Shown here piece by piece: positions 1 through 5,461 of a DNA stretch of 5,461 nt. Where the stretch lies: NCBI GenBank assembly GCA_023433835.1, contig JAEYTW010000230.1, positions 1-5,461 on the forward strand, in the 5' to 3' direction. The DNA comes from Pseudomonadota bacterium (GTDB lineage Bacteria > Pseudomonadota > Alphaproteobacteria > Ferrovibrionales > Ferrovibrionaceae). Below the pieces are notes generated by a model that saw only the letters and a list, made by a program, of their open reading frames with translations, did not search any database and had not been told where the DNA came from. Positions within the stretch are counted from its first letter, which is position 1. Every line of letters begins with the position of its first letter. A program made the translations under genes and the position numbers.

Positions 1-870
1 TGCAAGCGCTGCCGACCGGAGGAGACCGCGCCGGTCGACCCCAAGCTTGCCGCGATCGAGAAGGTTGCCCTGGCGATCCGCGACCACGTCGCCGCCGGTG
101 CCGAGGGGCCGCCGCTGCTGGCCGATCTCGCCCGCACCGCCGGCGTCAGCGCGGGCCGGCTGCAGCGCCAGTTCACCGAAGCCGTCGGCATCTCGCCGCG
201 GGCCTATGCCGAGGCCGAGCGCGTCGCCCGGCTGAAGAAGGCGCTGCGCGCCGGCCACGGCGTCGCCGATGCGGTGTTCGATGCCGGCTACGGCTCGGGC
301 AGCCGGGTCTATGAAAAAAGCGATCAGCGCCTGGGCATGACGCCCGCCACCTATGCCAAAGGCGGCATCGGCGTGGCCCTGACCTATGCGACCGCGCGCT
401 GCACGCTGGGCCGCGTCCTGGTGGCGGCCAGCGAGCGCGGGGTGGCCGCGGTCGAACTGGGCGACGACGACGCGGCGCTGGTCGAGCGGCTGGAAGGCGA
501 GTTTCCGCGCGCCATGGCCACCCGCGACGACGCGGCGATGGCCGATACGCTGGCCCAGGTCGTGCGCTACCTCGATGCGCAGGGGCCGCGGCCCGACCTG
601 CCGCTCGATATCCGCGCCTCGGCCTTCCGCGAGCGGGTATGGCGCGCGCTGCTGGCCATTCCGGCCGGCGAGACCCGATCCTACGCCGAAGTGGCCCGCG
701 CCGTCGGCGCCCCGGGCGCGGCCCGCGCGGTCGGCACGGCCAGCGGCGCCAACCGGCTGGCGGTGCTGGTGCCGTGCCATCGCGTGCTGCGCGAGGATGG
801 CAGCCTGGGCGGCTACCGCTGGGGTCTCGAGCGCAAGGAAATGCTACTGGCGCGCGAAGCCAAAGGCTAG
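1..870 (+). CDS. ada: Ada: bifunctional transcriptional activator / O6-alkylguanine-DNA alkyltransferase, 5'-truncated by window edge
   Basis: Ada repairs alkylated DNA by irreversible transfer of the alkyl group to its own cysteines, and when methylated activates its regulon as an AraC-type factor. Frame 1 is open from the first base: 289 codons are visible, against about 350 residues for full-length Ada, so roughly 60-70 N-terminal residues (with the phosphotriester acceptor Cys) lie outside. The first residues, CKRC, match the second half of the N-terminal zinc site (Cys69 and Cys72 in E. coli Ada). Residues ~40-121 are an AraC-type pair of helix-turn-helices. Residues ~125-200 are the methyltransferase N-terminal subdomain. 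Residues ~206-289 are the catalytic domain, with Arg242 (arginine finger, RAVG), Asn251, acceptor Cys259 in PCHRV, and the GGYRWG segment. All visible key residues are intact. A GTG at 274 is internal, not a start. The downstream neighbour is convergent, so no partner such as alkB follows on this strand. Confidence 0.95.
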   Translation, partial: CKRCRPEETAPVDPKLAAIEKVALAIRDHVAAGAEGPPLLADLARTAGVSAGRLQRQFTEAVGISPRAYAEAERVARLKKALRAGHGVADAVFDAGYGSGSRVYEKSDQRLGMTPATYAKGGIGVALTYATARCTLGRVLVAASERGVAAVELGDDDAALVERLEGEFPRAMATRDDAAMADTLAQVVRYLDAQGPRPDLPLDIRASAFRERVWRALLAIPAGETRSYAEVARAVGAPGAARAVGTASGANRLAVLVPCHRVLREDGSLGGYRWGLERKEMLLAREAKG

Positions 871-2321
871 TCGCGGGCGACGGCCAGGCGGTCGCGGCCG
901 CCGGCCTTGGCGGCGTAGAGGGCGCGATCGACCCGCGATAGCAGGTCGTCGACGATATCCCGCGGCTCCAGGCCCGCGACCCCCAGGCTCACCGTCACCG
1001 TCAGCACGCCGTCGTCGATCGCCCCGGTGGCGGTGGCGACGGCCTGGCGGATCCCTTCGGCCAGGCTGGTCGCTTCCTGCAGAGAACAGTTGGGCAGCAC
1101 CACGAGATATTCGTCGCCGCCCCAGCGGCAGACCACGTCGCGCGGCCGCAGCGCGCGGCGGATGGCGTTCGCCACCTCGACGAGGACGCGGTCGCCGGCA
1201 AGATGGCCGAAGCCGTCGTTGACCGCCTTGAACTCGTCGATGTCGACCAGCACGGCCGCCAGATCGCTACCCATGCGATGAGCTTCGCTCACCGCCCGCG
1301 CGATCACCGGATCATAGGCATGCCGGCTGGCCAGCCCCGTCAGCTTGTCGGTCGTCGCCATCACCTCGAGCCGCGCCTGATAGCGATTGATCGTCGCCAG
1401 CACCGCCCACAGCACCAGCGCGGTCACGATCGCGCAGAGCACCAGATTGAGATAGAGCGTCTGGCGCGCCGGCCCCAGCGCCTCGTCCTCGGTCTTCTCG
1501 ACGAACAGATACCAGTTCAGTTGGGGAATGAAGCGGACGTTCAGCAGCGTCTCGTGGCCCTGGCGCCTGTAGGACAGCGAGCCGGCGGCCGACCCCGCGA
1601 CGTCGAGCCGGGCGGCGAGATCGGCCAGCCCCTCGCGCTGCGCCAGCATCGCTTCCGGTACCGCCTTCTGGTCCGAAGTCAGCACGATCTTGCCGGCGGG
1701 ATCGACGAAATAGACCACGCGATGGAAACGGTTCTGGTAGCTGCGGATCAGGTCGCGCACCGCGTTCACGGTCAGACCGACGCCGACGACGCCCAGGAAA
1801 TGCCCGTCGGCGGCGAGCACGCGGTAGTTGACGAAGATGGTCAGCGCATCCTGGTTGGCGAAATCGGGATCGACGTTGATCTCGTAGGCGGCCTGCATCT
1901 CGCGGACGCGGAAATACCAGGCATCGCGCCAGTCGGCGGCGTCGACCGGCTTCAGCACGCCGTCGGCGTAGTAATAGCGCCGGGTCGCCTCGGAAACAAA
2001 AAAGCTCGCCACCGTGTTGTAGCGCCGGCGGATTTCGGCGAGATAGGCGGCGACCGCCGAAACCGGCTCCTCGCCGTCGCGTACCCAGTCCTGCAGAAAG
2101 GTATCCGATGCCATCACCGACGAGATCAGCACCGGCCGGATCAGGTCGTTCTGAATCTCCGAATAGATGGTGTCGGAGGTCAGCGGCAGTTCGGTCTCGG
2201 CGATGCCCTGACGCACCGATGCACGCGACACGAGATAACTGCCCACCGTGGTAACCAGGAAGCCGATGCCCAGTAGCACCGCCAGCGCCACGATCAACCT
2301 GCGCTTCGCCCCCAAGATCAC
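867..2321 (-). CDS. Membrane-bound diguanylate cyclase with periplasmic dCache-like sensor and GGDEF domain
   Basis: This enzyme is predicted to make cyclic di-GMP from two GTP at the inner membrane in response to a periplasmic signal. With the GTG start at 2321 it has 484 residues: TM1 ~8-32, a periplasmic double-Cache-like domain ~35-285, TM2 ~289-311, and a GGDEF domain ~321-480. The GGDEF domain has the DxLTGL entry motif (Asp325), metal/GTP residues Asp360, Asp362, Phe364, Lys365, Asn368, Asp369 and the GHxxGD segment, the signature GGDEY (401-405), and an inhibitory RxxD site (Arg392-Asp395) exactly five residues before it. It therefore looks active and product-inhibited. Sensor residues around 130-136 (Asp-Trp-Arg-Asp-Ala-Trp-Tyr) resemble the ligand-contact strand of dCache domains; the ligand is unknown. 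The same frame runs upstream to an ATG at 2426, but those 35 extra residues are polar, not family-like, precede TM1 and would cross the likely promoter. A GGGGA at 2332-2336 lies 10 nt before the GTG. No EAL domain is present. Confidence 0.92.
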   Translation of the reverse strand: MILGAKRRLIVALAVLLGIGFLVTTVGSYLVSRASVRQGIAETELPLTSDTIYSEIQNDLIRPVLISSVMASDTFLQDWVRDGEEPVSAVAAYLAEIRRRYNTVASFFVSEATRRYYYADGVLKPVDAADWRDAWYFRVREMQAAYEINVDPDFANQDALTIFVNYRVLAADGHFLGVVGVGLTVNAVRDLIRSYQNRFHRVVYFVDPAGKIVLTSDQKAVPEAMLAQREGLADLAARLDVAGSAAGSLSYRRQGHETLLNVRFIPQLNWYLFVEKTEDEALGPARQTLYLNLVLCAIVTALVLWAVLATINRYQARLEVMATTDKLTGLASRHAYDPVIARAVSEAHRMGSDLAAVLVDIDEFKAVNDGFGHLAGDRVLVEVANAIRRALRPRDVVCRWGGDEYLVVLPNCSLQEATSLAEGIRQAVATATGAIDDGVLTVTVSLGVAGLEPRDIVDDLLSRVDRALYAAKAGGRDRLAVARD

Positions 2322-2357
2322 CGCCGAATCATCCCCGCCGCCTGCGACAAACGGGGC

Positions 2358-2386
2358 AGTATCGCGGCGGCCGGCCCGATTGACCA
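2358..2386 (-). promoter_or_regulatory. Candidate sigma70-type promoter for the diguanylate cyclase gene
   Basis: On the minus strand TGGTCA (2386-2381) and GATACT (2363-2358) are separated by 17 nt, each matching the consensus hexamer at 4 of 6 positions. Transcription would begin near 2351, leaving a leader of about 30 nt with GGGGA before the GTG at 2321. This placement would exclude the upstream ATG at 2426 as start. The match is modest and alphaproteobacterial promoters are degenerate, so this is a suggestion only. Confidence 0.25.
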
Positions 2387-2449
2387 GCCCGAAGGGATGG
2401 CGCGGTGCACAAGCCCATGTCATCATCGCCCATCAACCCGAGGTCGAGC

Positions 2450-2453
2450 GGAG
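2450..2453 (+). promoter_or_regulatory. Ribosome binding site deciding the bPH2 start
   Basis: GGAG lies 9 nt before the ATG at 2463. It favours this start over the in-frame ATG at 2397. Confidence 0.6.
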
Positions 2454-2462
2454 TCCGCGCTG

Positions 2463-2972
2463 ATGTCCTATGTGCGCAAAGTGTGTTTGCCTGGTGAAGA
2501 GATCGTCTACGAAGCTCGGCTGCATTGGGTTGCCTATCTGCCGGTGTTCTGGCTGGTCCTGCTGTGGGCCGTGTGCTTCTGGCTGCTGCTGGGCCGGGGC
2601 GACATCTTCTGGATCGCCAATGCCATCTTCGCCGTCTTCGCCGCCCTGATCCTGTTCGCCAGTTGGCTGCACGCCGTCTCGACCGAACTGGTCGTGACCG
2701 ACAAGCGGGTCATCGCCAAGACCGGCTTCATCCGCCGCTCGAGCCACGAGATCGCCCGCCACAAGATCGAGGGCGTCGCCGTCGATCAGAGCCTGGCCGG
2801 CCGCATGCTCGGCTTCGGCACCGTCACCGTGCGCGGCACCGGCGGGGGCCTCGCCCCGATGACGCAGATCGCCGATCCGCTCGGCTTCCGCAACGCGGTC
2901 TCGACCGAGATCGACAAGGAGGGCGCCGCCGTCCGGGCGATGGCCGCCGCCCAGCCGCCGGCCATCGGCTGA
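2463..2972 (+). CDS. Small membrane protein with bacterial PH (bPH2/DUF304, YdbS-like) domain
   Basis: This 169-residue protein has a short cytoplasmic N-terminus (LPGEEIVYEARLHW), two hydrophobic helices (~25-46 and ~50-68, separated by GRGD), then a soluble bPH2 domain ~70-155. The order 'LxGEE…HW – two TM – T(E)LVVTDKRVIxKTGxxRRxSxEI…KIEGVxVDQSxxGRxLGxGTVxVRGTGG' is the hallmark of the DUF304/bPH2 family, and the family core is complete. The molecular role of single-domain members is poorly known; they are thought to be membrane-associated scaffolds or stress proteins, so no substrate is assigned. Start choice: ATG 2463 has GGAG (2450-2453) 9 nt upstream and gives the normal family N-terminus; an in-frame ATG at 2397 would add 22 unrelated residues. 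The next gene starts one base after its stop, so the two are almost certainly co-transcribed and translationally coupled. Confidence 0.9.
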   Translation: MSYVRKVCLPGEEIVYEARLHWVAYLPVFWLVLLWAVCFWLLLGRGDIFWIANAIFAVFAALILFASWLHAVSTELVVTDKRVIAKTGFIRRSSHEIARHKIEGVAVDQSLAGRMLGFGTVTVRGTGGGLAPMTQIADPLGFRNAVSTEIDKEGAAVRAMAAAQPPAIG

Positions 2973-2973
2973 C

Positions 2974-3390
2974 ATGTGGATCATGGTCGCCGGGCCCTAT
3001 ACGTCCGGCGGCGCCGGGGCCGCGGAACGCGCGGCCAACCTCACCCGGTTGAACCAGGCGGCCCTGGCGCTGTTCGACCGTGGCCATCTGCCGATCATCG
3101 GCGTCAATCTGGCGCTGCCCGTGATCGCGGCCGCCGGCGAGGATCAGTTCGAGCGCCTGATGATGCCGATCTCGCTCGGCCTGGCCGAGCGCTGTGATGC
3201 CTGCCTGCGCATCGGCGGCCCCTCGCGCGGTGCCGACGACGAGGCTGGCCGCTTCCGTGCCGCGGGCAAGCCGGTCTATTTCCGCCTGGAGGATGTGCCG
3301 CCCGCCGGCAGCACGACCAGCCCGACCGCGGCGGCGAGCGCGGCGAGCACCACGTTCAACCCCATGCCCCAGCGGAACGCGACCTCGTAG
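2974..3390 (+). CDS. DUF4406-like protein (nucleoside 2-deoxyribosyltransferase-like fold), unknown function
   Basis: This 138-residue soluble protein begins MWIMVAGPYTSG, the typical N-terminus of DUF4406-like proteins related to nucleoside 2-deoxyribosyltransferases. Visible landmarks are the AGPYTSG phosphate/sugar-loop-like turn (6-12), RAANLTRLNQAALALFDRGH (19-38), the hydrophobic strand PIIGVNLALPV (40-50), ERCDACLRIGGPS (72-84), and GADDEAGRFRAAGKPVYF (86-103). In the last, Glu90 is placed like the nucleophilic Glu of the transferases. N-glycosidase or transferase activity is inference only; the enzyme core is smaller than classical family members. The recognisable domain ends near residue 110 (3303). 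Residues 111-138 are Ser/Thr/Ala-rich and are antisense to the last helix of the MFS pump, so the tail is probably a read-through of a lost or displaced stop. The start is one base after the bPH2 stop, without a clear Shine-Dalgarno, which suggests translational coupling. Met4 (2983) is an alternative start. Confidence 0.8.
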   Translation: MWIMVAGPYTSGGAGAAERAANLTRLNQAALALFDRGHLPIIGVNLALPVIAAAGEDQFERLMMPISLGLAERCDACLRIGGPSRGADDEAGRFRAAGKPVYFRLEDVPPAGSTTSPTAAASAASTTFNPMPQRNATS

Positions 3391-4784
3391 GCGGCGGCGA
3401 AGGCCTGCCGGATCCGGTCGGCCGCCGGTCCCGGCGGGATCGGCGTGTCGAGCAGCCGGTCGGCCTGGGCGAGGATGGCGGCCGCCTGATCGACGCCGGC
3501 AAGCTGGATTTTCAGGGCGGCGCCGAACTGCACGGCCAGCAGCGCGCCGGTGATTGCGACGCTCAGCAGGCCGGCCACCCGCGCCGCCGCATTGTTGATG
3601 CCGGAAGCCGCACCGCTATGGGCATCGTCGACCGCGTTCATCACCGTCGTGGTCAGGGGGGCGATGACCACGGCCATGCCGAAACCGATCCCCAGGATCG
3701 GGCCGAACACGCCCATCCAGTACCCGCCCGCCGCCCCCGTCCAGCCGAGCCAGGCGGCCGAGGCCGCGACGACGGCCGAGCCGATTACCATCGGCAGCCG
3801 CCCGCCGATGCGGTCGCCCAAGCCCCCGAACACCCGCGACAGCAGGCCGATCGCCAGCCCCATCGGCAGCAGCGAAAGGCCCGCTTCGGCCGCCGTATAG
3901 CCCCGCAGCCCGATCAGCGTGTAGGGCACGATGAACAGGGCGCCCGACAGGGCGGCATAGAGCAGCACGGTCAGGATGTTGACGCCGGCGAATGTCCGGT
4001 CGCGGAACAGGCCGAGCGGCATCATCGGCGCCCTGATGCGCCCCTCCCACCAGACGAAGGCGGGCAGCGTCACGATCGCGACGGCAAATCCCGACAGCAC
4101 CAGGGCCGAGCCGATACCGTGGTCGGCGAGATGGACGAGGCCGACGGTCAGCGCGCCCAGCCCGACGGTGACGAGAATCCCGCCGACCAGGTCGACCGGC
4201 GCCGCCCCGGGCGCCCGGCTTTCCGGCACCCGCGTCATCGTCAGCCACAGCACGGCCGCGCCGACCGGCAGGTTGATCAGGAAGGCCGCCCGCCAGGAGA
4301 ACAGGTCGACCAGCAAGCCGCCGAGCGTGGGCCCCAGCGCCGTGGTCAGGGCGGAGGCCGCCGCCCAGGTGCCGATGGCGCGGCCGCGCCGCTCCTCGGG
4401 GAAGGCCGCGGCGATGATCGCCAGGCTCTGCGGGATCATCAGGGCCGAGCCGATGCCCTGCAGCGCCCGGGCGGCGACCAGCCATACCGACCCCGGCGCC
4501 AGGCCGCAGAGGGCGGAGGCCAGCACGAACAGCGCGGTACCGGCGGCAAACACCCGGCCGCGCCCCAGGCTGTCGCCATAGGCGCCGCCGACCAGGACCA
4601 GGGCGCCGATGAACAGCACGTAGATATTGACGATCCACTGCAGGGTCGTGAAGTCGGCGCCGAGATCGGCCTGGATCGCCGGCAGCGCGATCTGCACGAC
4701 GCTGCCGTCGATGAAGGCCATCGCCGACCCGCCGATGGTTGCGGCCAGGATCGCGGTTTCGCTGTTCGTGCGGGGGGCAGGCAT
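3276..4784 (-). CDS. DHA2-family MFS drug/proton antiporter (EmrB/QacA type), 14 TM
   Basis: This is an inner-membrane, proton-driven efflux transporter of 502 residues, a normal length for the 14-TM DHA2 group. TM1 carries the membrane Asp26 in FIDGSVVQIALPAI (motif D1). Motif A follows TM2 (Gly70-Asp71 … Arg75-Gly-Arg77), motif B is in TM4 (RALQGIGSA, Arg106), and antiporter motif C is in TM5 (LGPTLGG, 150-156). WRAAFLINLP at TM6 is typical of EmrB-like pumps. I count 14 hydrophobic segments, the last at ~470-490, with a longer soluble loop ~425-470 before it. The substrate cannot be read from sequence. No EmrA-like membrane fusion protein or outer-membrane factor is seen, so it may act alone. 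ATG 4784 gives the family-typical short N-terminus; only a weak GCGAG precedes it. No TetR/MarR regulator is adjacent here; the divergent neighbour is a MASE1-like sensor. The 3' end overlaps the convergent DUF4406-like frame by 115 bp. Confidence 0.93.
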   Translation of the reverse strand: MPAPRTNSETAILAATIGGSAMAFIDGSVVQIALPAIQADLGADFTTLQWIVNIYVLFIGALVLVGGAYGDSLGRGRVFAAGTALFVLASALCGLAPGSVWLVAARALQGIGSALMIPQSLAIIAAAFPEERRGRAIGTWAAASALTTALGPTLGGLLVDLFSWRAAFLINLPVGAAVLWLTMTRVPESRAPGAAPVDLVGGILVTVGLGALTVGLVHLADHGIGSALVLSGFAVAIVTLPAFVWWEGRIRAPMMPLGLFRDRTFAGVNILTVLLYAALSGALFIVPYTLIGLRGYTAAEAGLSLLPMGLAIGLLSRVFGGLGDRIGGRLPMVIGSAVVAASAAWLGWTGAAGGYWMGVFGPILGIGFGMAVVIAPLTTTVMNAVDDAHSGAASGINNAAARVAGLLSVAITGALLAVQFGAALKIQLAGVDQAAAILAQADRLLDTPIPPGPAADRIRQAFAAAYEVAFRWGMGLNVVLAALAAAVGLVVLPAGGTSSRRK

Positions 4785-4856
4785 GACGACTCGCAGGGAT
4801 GCAGACGGTGAGCAGAACGTTGACAGGTTGATCGCGGATGCGCACGCCCGCCCGAT

Positions 4857-4878
4857 TTGCTATGGCCTTTGGTAGCAA
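4857..4878. repeat. Inverted repeat TTGCTA-N10-TAGCAA, possible operator
   Basis: Perfect 6-bp arms at 4857-4862 and 4873-4878 flank a 10-nt centre. The repeat ends 2 nt before the purine-rich ribosome binding site of the MASE1-like gene. Spacing of about one and a half helical turns between arm centres fits a dimeric regulator site; as RNA it would make a weak stem-loop next to the ribosome site. A 6-bp repeat can arise by chance. Confidence 0.35.
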
Positions 4879-4880
4879 CC

Positions 4881-4887
4881 GGGGGAA
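4881..4887 (+). promoter_or_regulatory. Ribosome binding site of the MASE1-like gene
   Basis: GGGGGAA lies 3 nt before ATG 4891 (about 4-5 nt from the GGA core) and supports this start for an ORF that is otherwise open to the window edge. Confidence 0.6.
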
Positions 4888-4890
4888 GCC

Positions 4891-5461
4891 ATGGCGCCGC
4901 GCCTGCGCCGCGCACTCGATAACGTCGTCATCGCCGCCGTCTGGACCGGCGTCGTCGTGATGGCCGCGGCCCTGGCCGGCATCCTGTCCCGGCCGCTGGG
5001 CGATGCCGCGGTGTTCTGGCCCGCCAACGCCCTGTTGCTGGGGATGATGCTGCGCGACCGGCGGCTGGCCCGGCCGGCCTGCTGGGTCGGCGCCTTTCTC
5101 GGTTATGTCGCCGCCGACCGGCTGACCGGCGGCAGCTGGAACCTGACCTTATGGGCCACCGCGGCCAACATGGCCGGCTGCCTGACCGGCTATGCCCTGT
5201 TCGCCCGCGCCTATGCCCGCGACCGTGGCCTGCGCCAGCTCGGCTCCTTCCTGCAGATGCTGCTGAGCGTCGCGGCCGCCGCCGGCGTCGCCGCGGGCAT
5301 CGCCGTGTTCGTCGCGGGGCATCTGTTCGGGCTGCAGGGGCTGGAAGGGTGGTTTCGCTGGTTCACCGGCGAAATCCTGAACTATCAGACCATCCTGCCG
5401 GTGGTGCTGACCTTTCCGCCGCTCACCCGGCTGCGCCGGCAACGCCGCGCCGCGCCGGCCG
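4891..5461 (+). CDS. MASE1-like integral membrane sensor protein, N-terminal part only (runs off window)
   Basis: The frame is open from ATG 4891 to the window end: 190 codons plus one base, with no stop. The product is a polytopic membrane segment with hydrophobic stretches at ~11-32, ~39-54, ~62-76, ~84-106, ~117-144 and ~160-178. The motif VFWPANALLLGMMLR (41-55) matches the 'WP-x-G/N-x-a-L-l-l' signature of MASE1 domains, and WFTGEILNYQTILPVVLTFP (157-176) corresponds to the family's late 'W-x-G-D-x-L-G…P-L' segment. MASE1 domains are membrane sensory modules usually fused to GGDEF, GGDEF-EAL or histidine-kinase outputs. The output lies beyond 5461, so the function, c-di-GMP synthesis or turnover or phosphotransfer, is open. 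The basic segment LRRQRRAAPA at 181-190 suggests the cytoplasmic linker has been reached. It is transcribed divergently from the MFS pump. Confidence 0.8.
   Translation, partial: MAPRLRRALDNVVIAAVWTGVVVMAAALAGILSRPLGDAAVFWPANALLLGMMLRDRRLARPACWVGAFLGYVAADRLTGGSWNLTLWATAANMAGCLTGYALFARAYARDRGLRQLGSFLQMLLSVAAAAGVAAGIAVFVAGHLFGLQGLEGWFRWFTGEILNYQTILPVVLTFPPLTRLRRQRRAAPA

Larger units (their letters stand above)
2322..2462. other. Divergent intergenic region between the diguanylate cyclase and bPH2 genes
   Basis: These 141 bp separate two divergent start codons and must carry both promoters. On the plus strand a TTGACC (2380-2385) could be a -35 element for the bPH2 gene, but no convincing -10 hexamer follows at 16-18 nt. 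Reading frames cross the region from both sides, but their products here are low-complexity and not family-like. I see no strong inverted repeat or riboswitch-like structure. Confidence 0.5.
4785..4890. other. Divergent intergenic region between the MFS pump and MASE1-like genes
   Basis: These 106 bp must hold promoters for both divergent genes. A perfect -35-like TTGACA is at 4820-4825 (+), inside a direct repeat of GTTGA (4819-4823 and 4827-4831), but no good -10 lies 16-18 nt further on. A 6-bp inverted repeat sits at 4857-4878. The region is visibly more AT-rich around 4854-4878 than the flanking genes. No open reading frame here has coding character. Confidence 0.5.

Noticed and set aside
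885..915. GC-rich palindromic run (GCGGCCGC and neighbours) that could suggest a terminator after ada
   Set aside because: It lies inside the GGDEF coding region, is not followed by a T-tract, and is explained by GC-rich codons for Ala/Gly/Arg.
386..1222. Plus-strand frame (278 codons) crossing the ada/diguanylate cyclase junction
   Set aside because: Arg/Pro/Ala-rich shadow that spans two convergent genes with clear domains.
1203..2276. Long plus-strand open frame (357 codons) opposite the diguanylate cyclase
   Set aside because: It is rich in Arg, His, Gln, Asp and Gly with no recognisable domain, which is the usual antisense shadow of a GC-rich gene; the minus-strand frame has complete domain architecture.
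2433..2984. Minus-strand frame (183 codons) opposite the bPH2 gene
   Set aside because: Composition is Gly/Asp/Gln/His-rich without a domain; the plus strand carries the complete bPH2 family core.
3618..4811. Long plus-strand open frame (397 codons) opposite the MFS pump
   Set aside because: Low-complexity Arg/Gln/Gly/Asp composition with no domain; the opposite strand encodes a full 14-TM DHA2 transporter with all motifs.
4820..4848. Full sigma70 promoter starting from TTGACA (4820-4825) on the plus strand
   Set aside because: The expected -10 position at 17-nt spacing (4843-4848) reads CACGCC, so only a -35-like element can be supported.
3616..4878. Second minus-strand frame (420 codons) overlapping the MFS gene
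   Set aside because: Arg/Gly/Ala-rich frameshifted shadow of the pump, not hydrophobic and without motifs; no sign that the pump itself is frameshifted.
5149..5442. Minus-strand frame (97 codons) opposite the MASE1-like gene
   Set aside because: Gln/Gly/Glu-rich with no motif, antisense to a clear membrane protein frame.

Overview
This is a GC-rich 5.46 kb chromosomal window. The codon usage is GC-rich, long antisense ORFs mirror the real genes, and the set of families (Ada, a dCache-GGDEF protein, a bPH2 protein, a DUF4406-like protein, a 14-TM DHA2 pump and a MASE1-like sensor) fits an alphaproteobacterium, perhaps of the Rhodospirillales/Rhizobiales type. That placement is my inference from family flavour; no rRNA or other phylogenetic marker is present.

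Layout, left to right: (1) the 3' part of an Ada-type methylation-response regulator and methyltransferase (+), cut by the left edge; (2) a convergent membrane-bound diguanylate cyclase (-) whose stop codon shares a CTAG tetranucleotide with the ada stop; (3) a 141-bp divergent intergenic region; (4) a two-gene operon (+) of a small bacterial PH-domain (bPH2/DUF304) membrane protein and a DUF4406-like protein, one base apart; (5) a convergent DHA2-type MFS efflux pump (-) whose 3' end overlaps the DUF4406-like reading frame by 115 bp; (6) a 106-bp divergent intergenic region with an inverted repeat; (7) the N-terminal, MASE1-like membrane part of a sensor protein (+), cut by the right edge. 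Coding density is very high and no stretch over 300 bp lacks a gene. I found no RNA gene, CRISPR array, insertion sequence or convincing intrinsic terminator.

Functionally the window is a mosaic of short transcription units rather than one pathway: alkylation repair, c-di-GMP signalling (certain for the GGDEF protein, possible for the MASE1 protein), drug or metabolite efflux, and a small uncharacterised membrane/soluble pair. Most of it is ordinary. The parts most worth a second look are the bPH2 + DUF4406-like pair, the long tail-to-tail overlap with the pump gene, and the inverted repeat next to the MASE1 gene's ribosome binding site.
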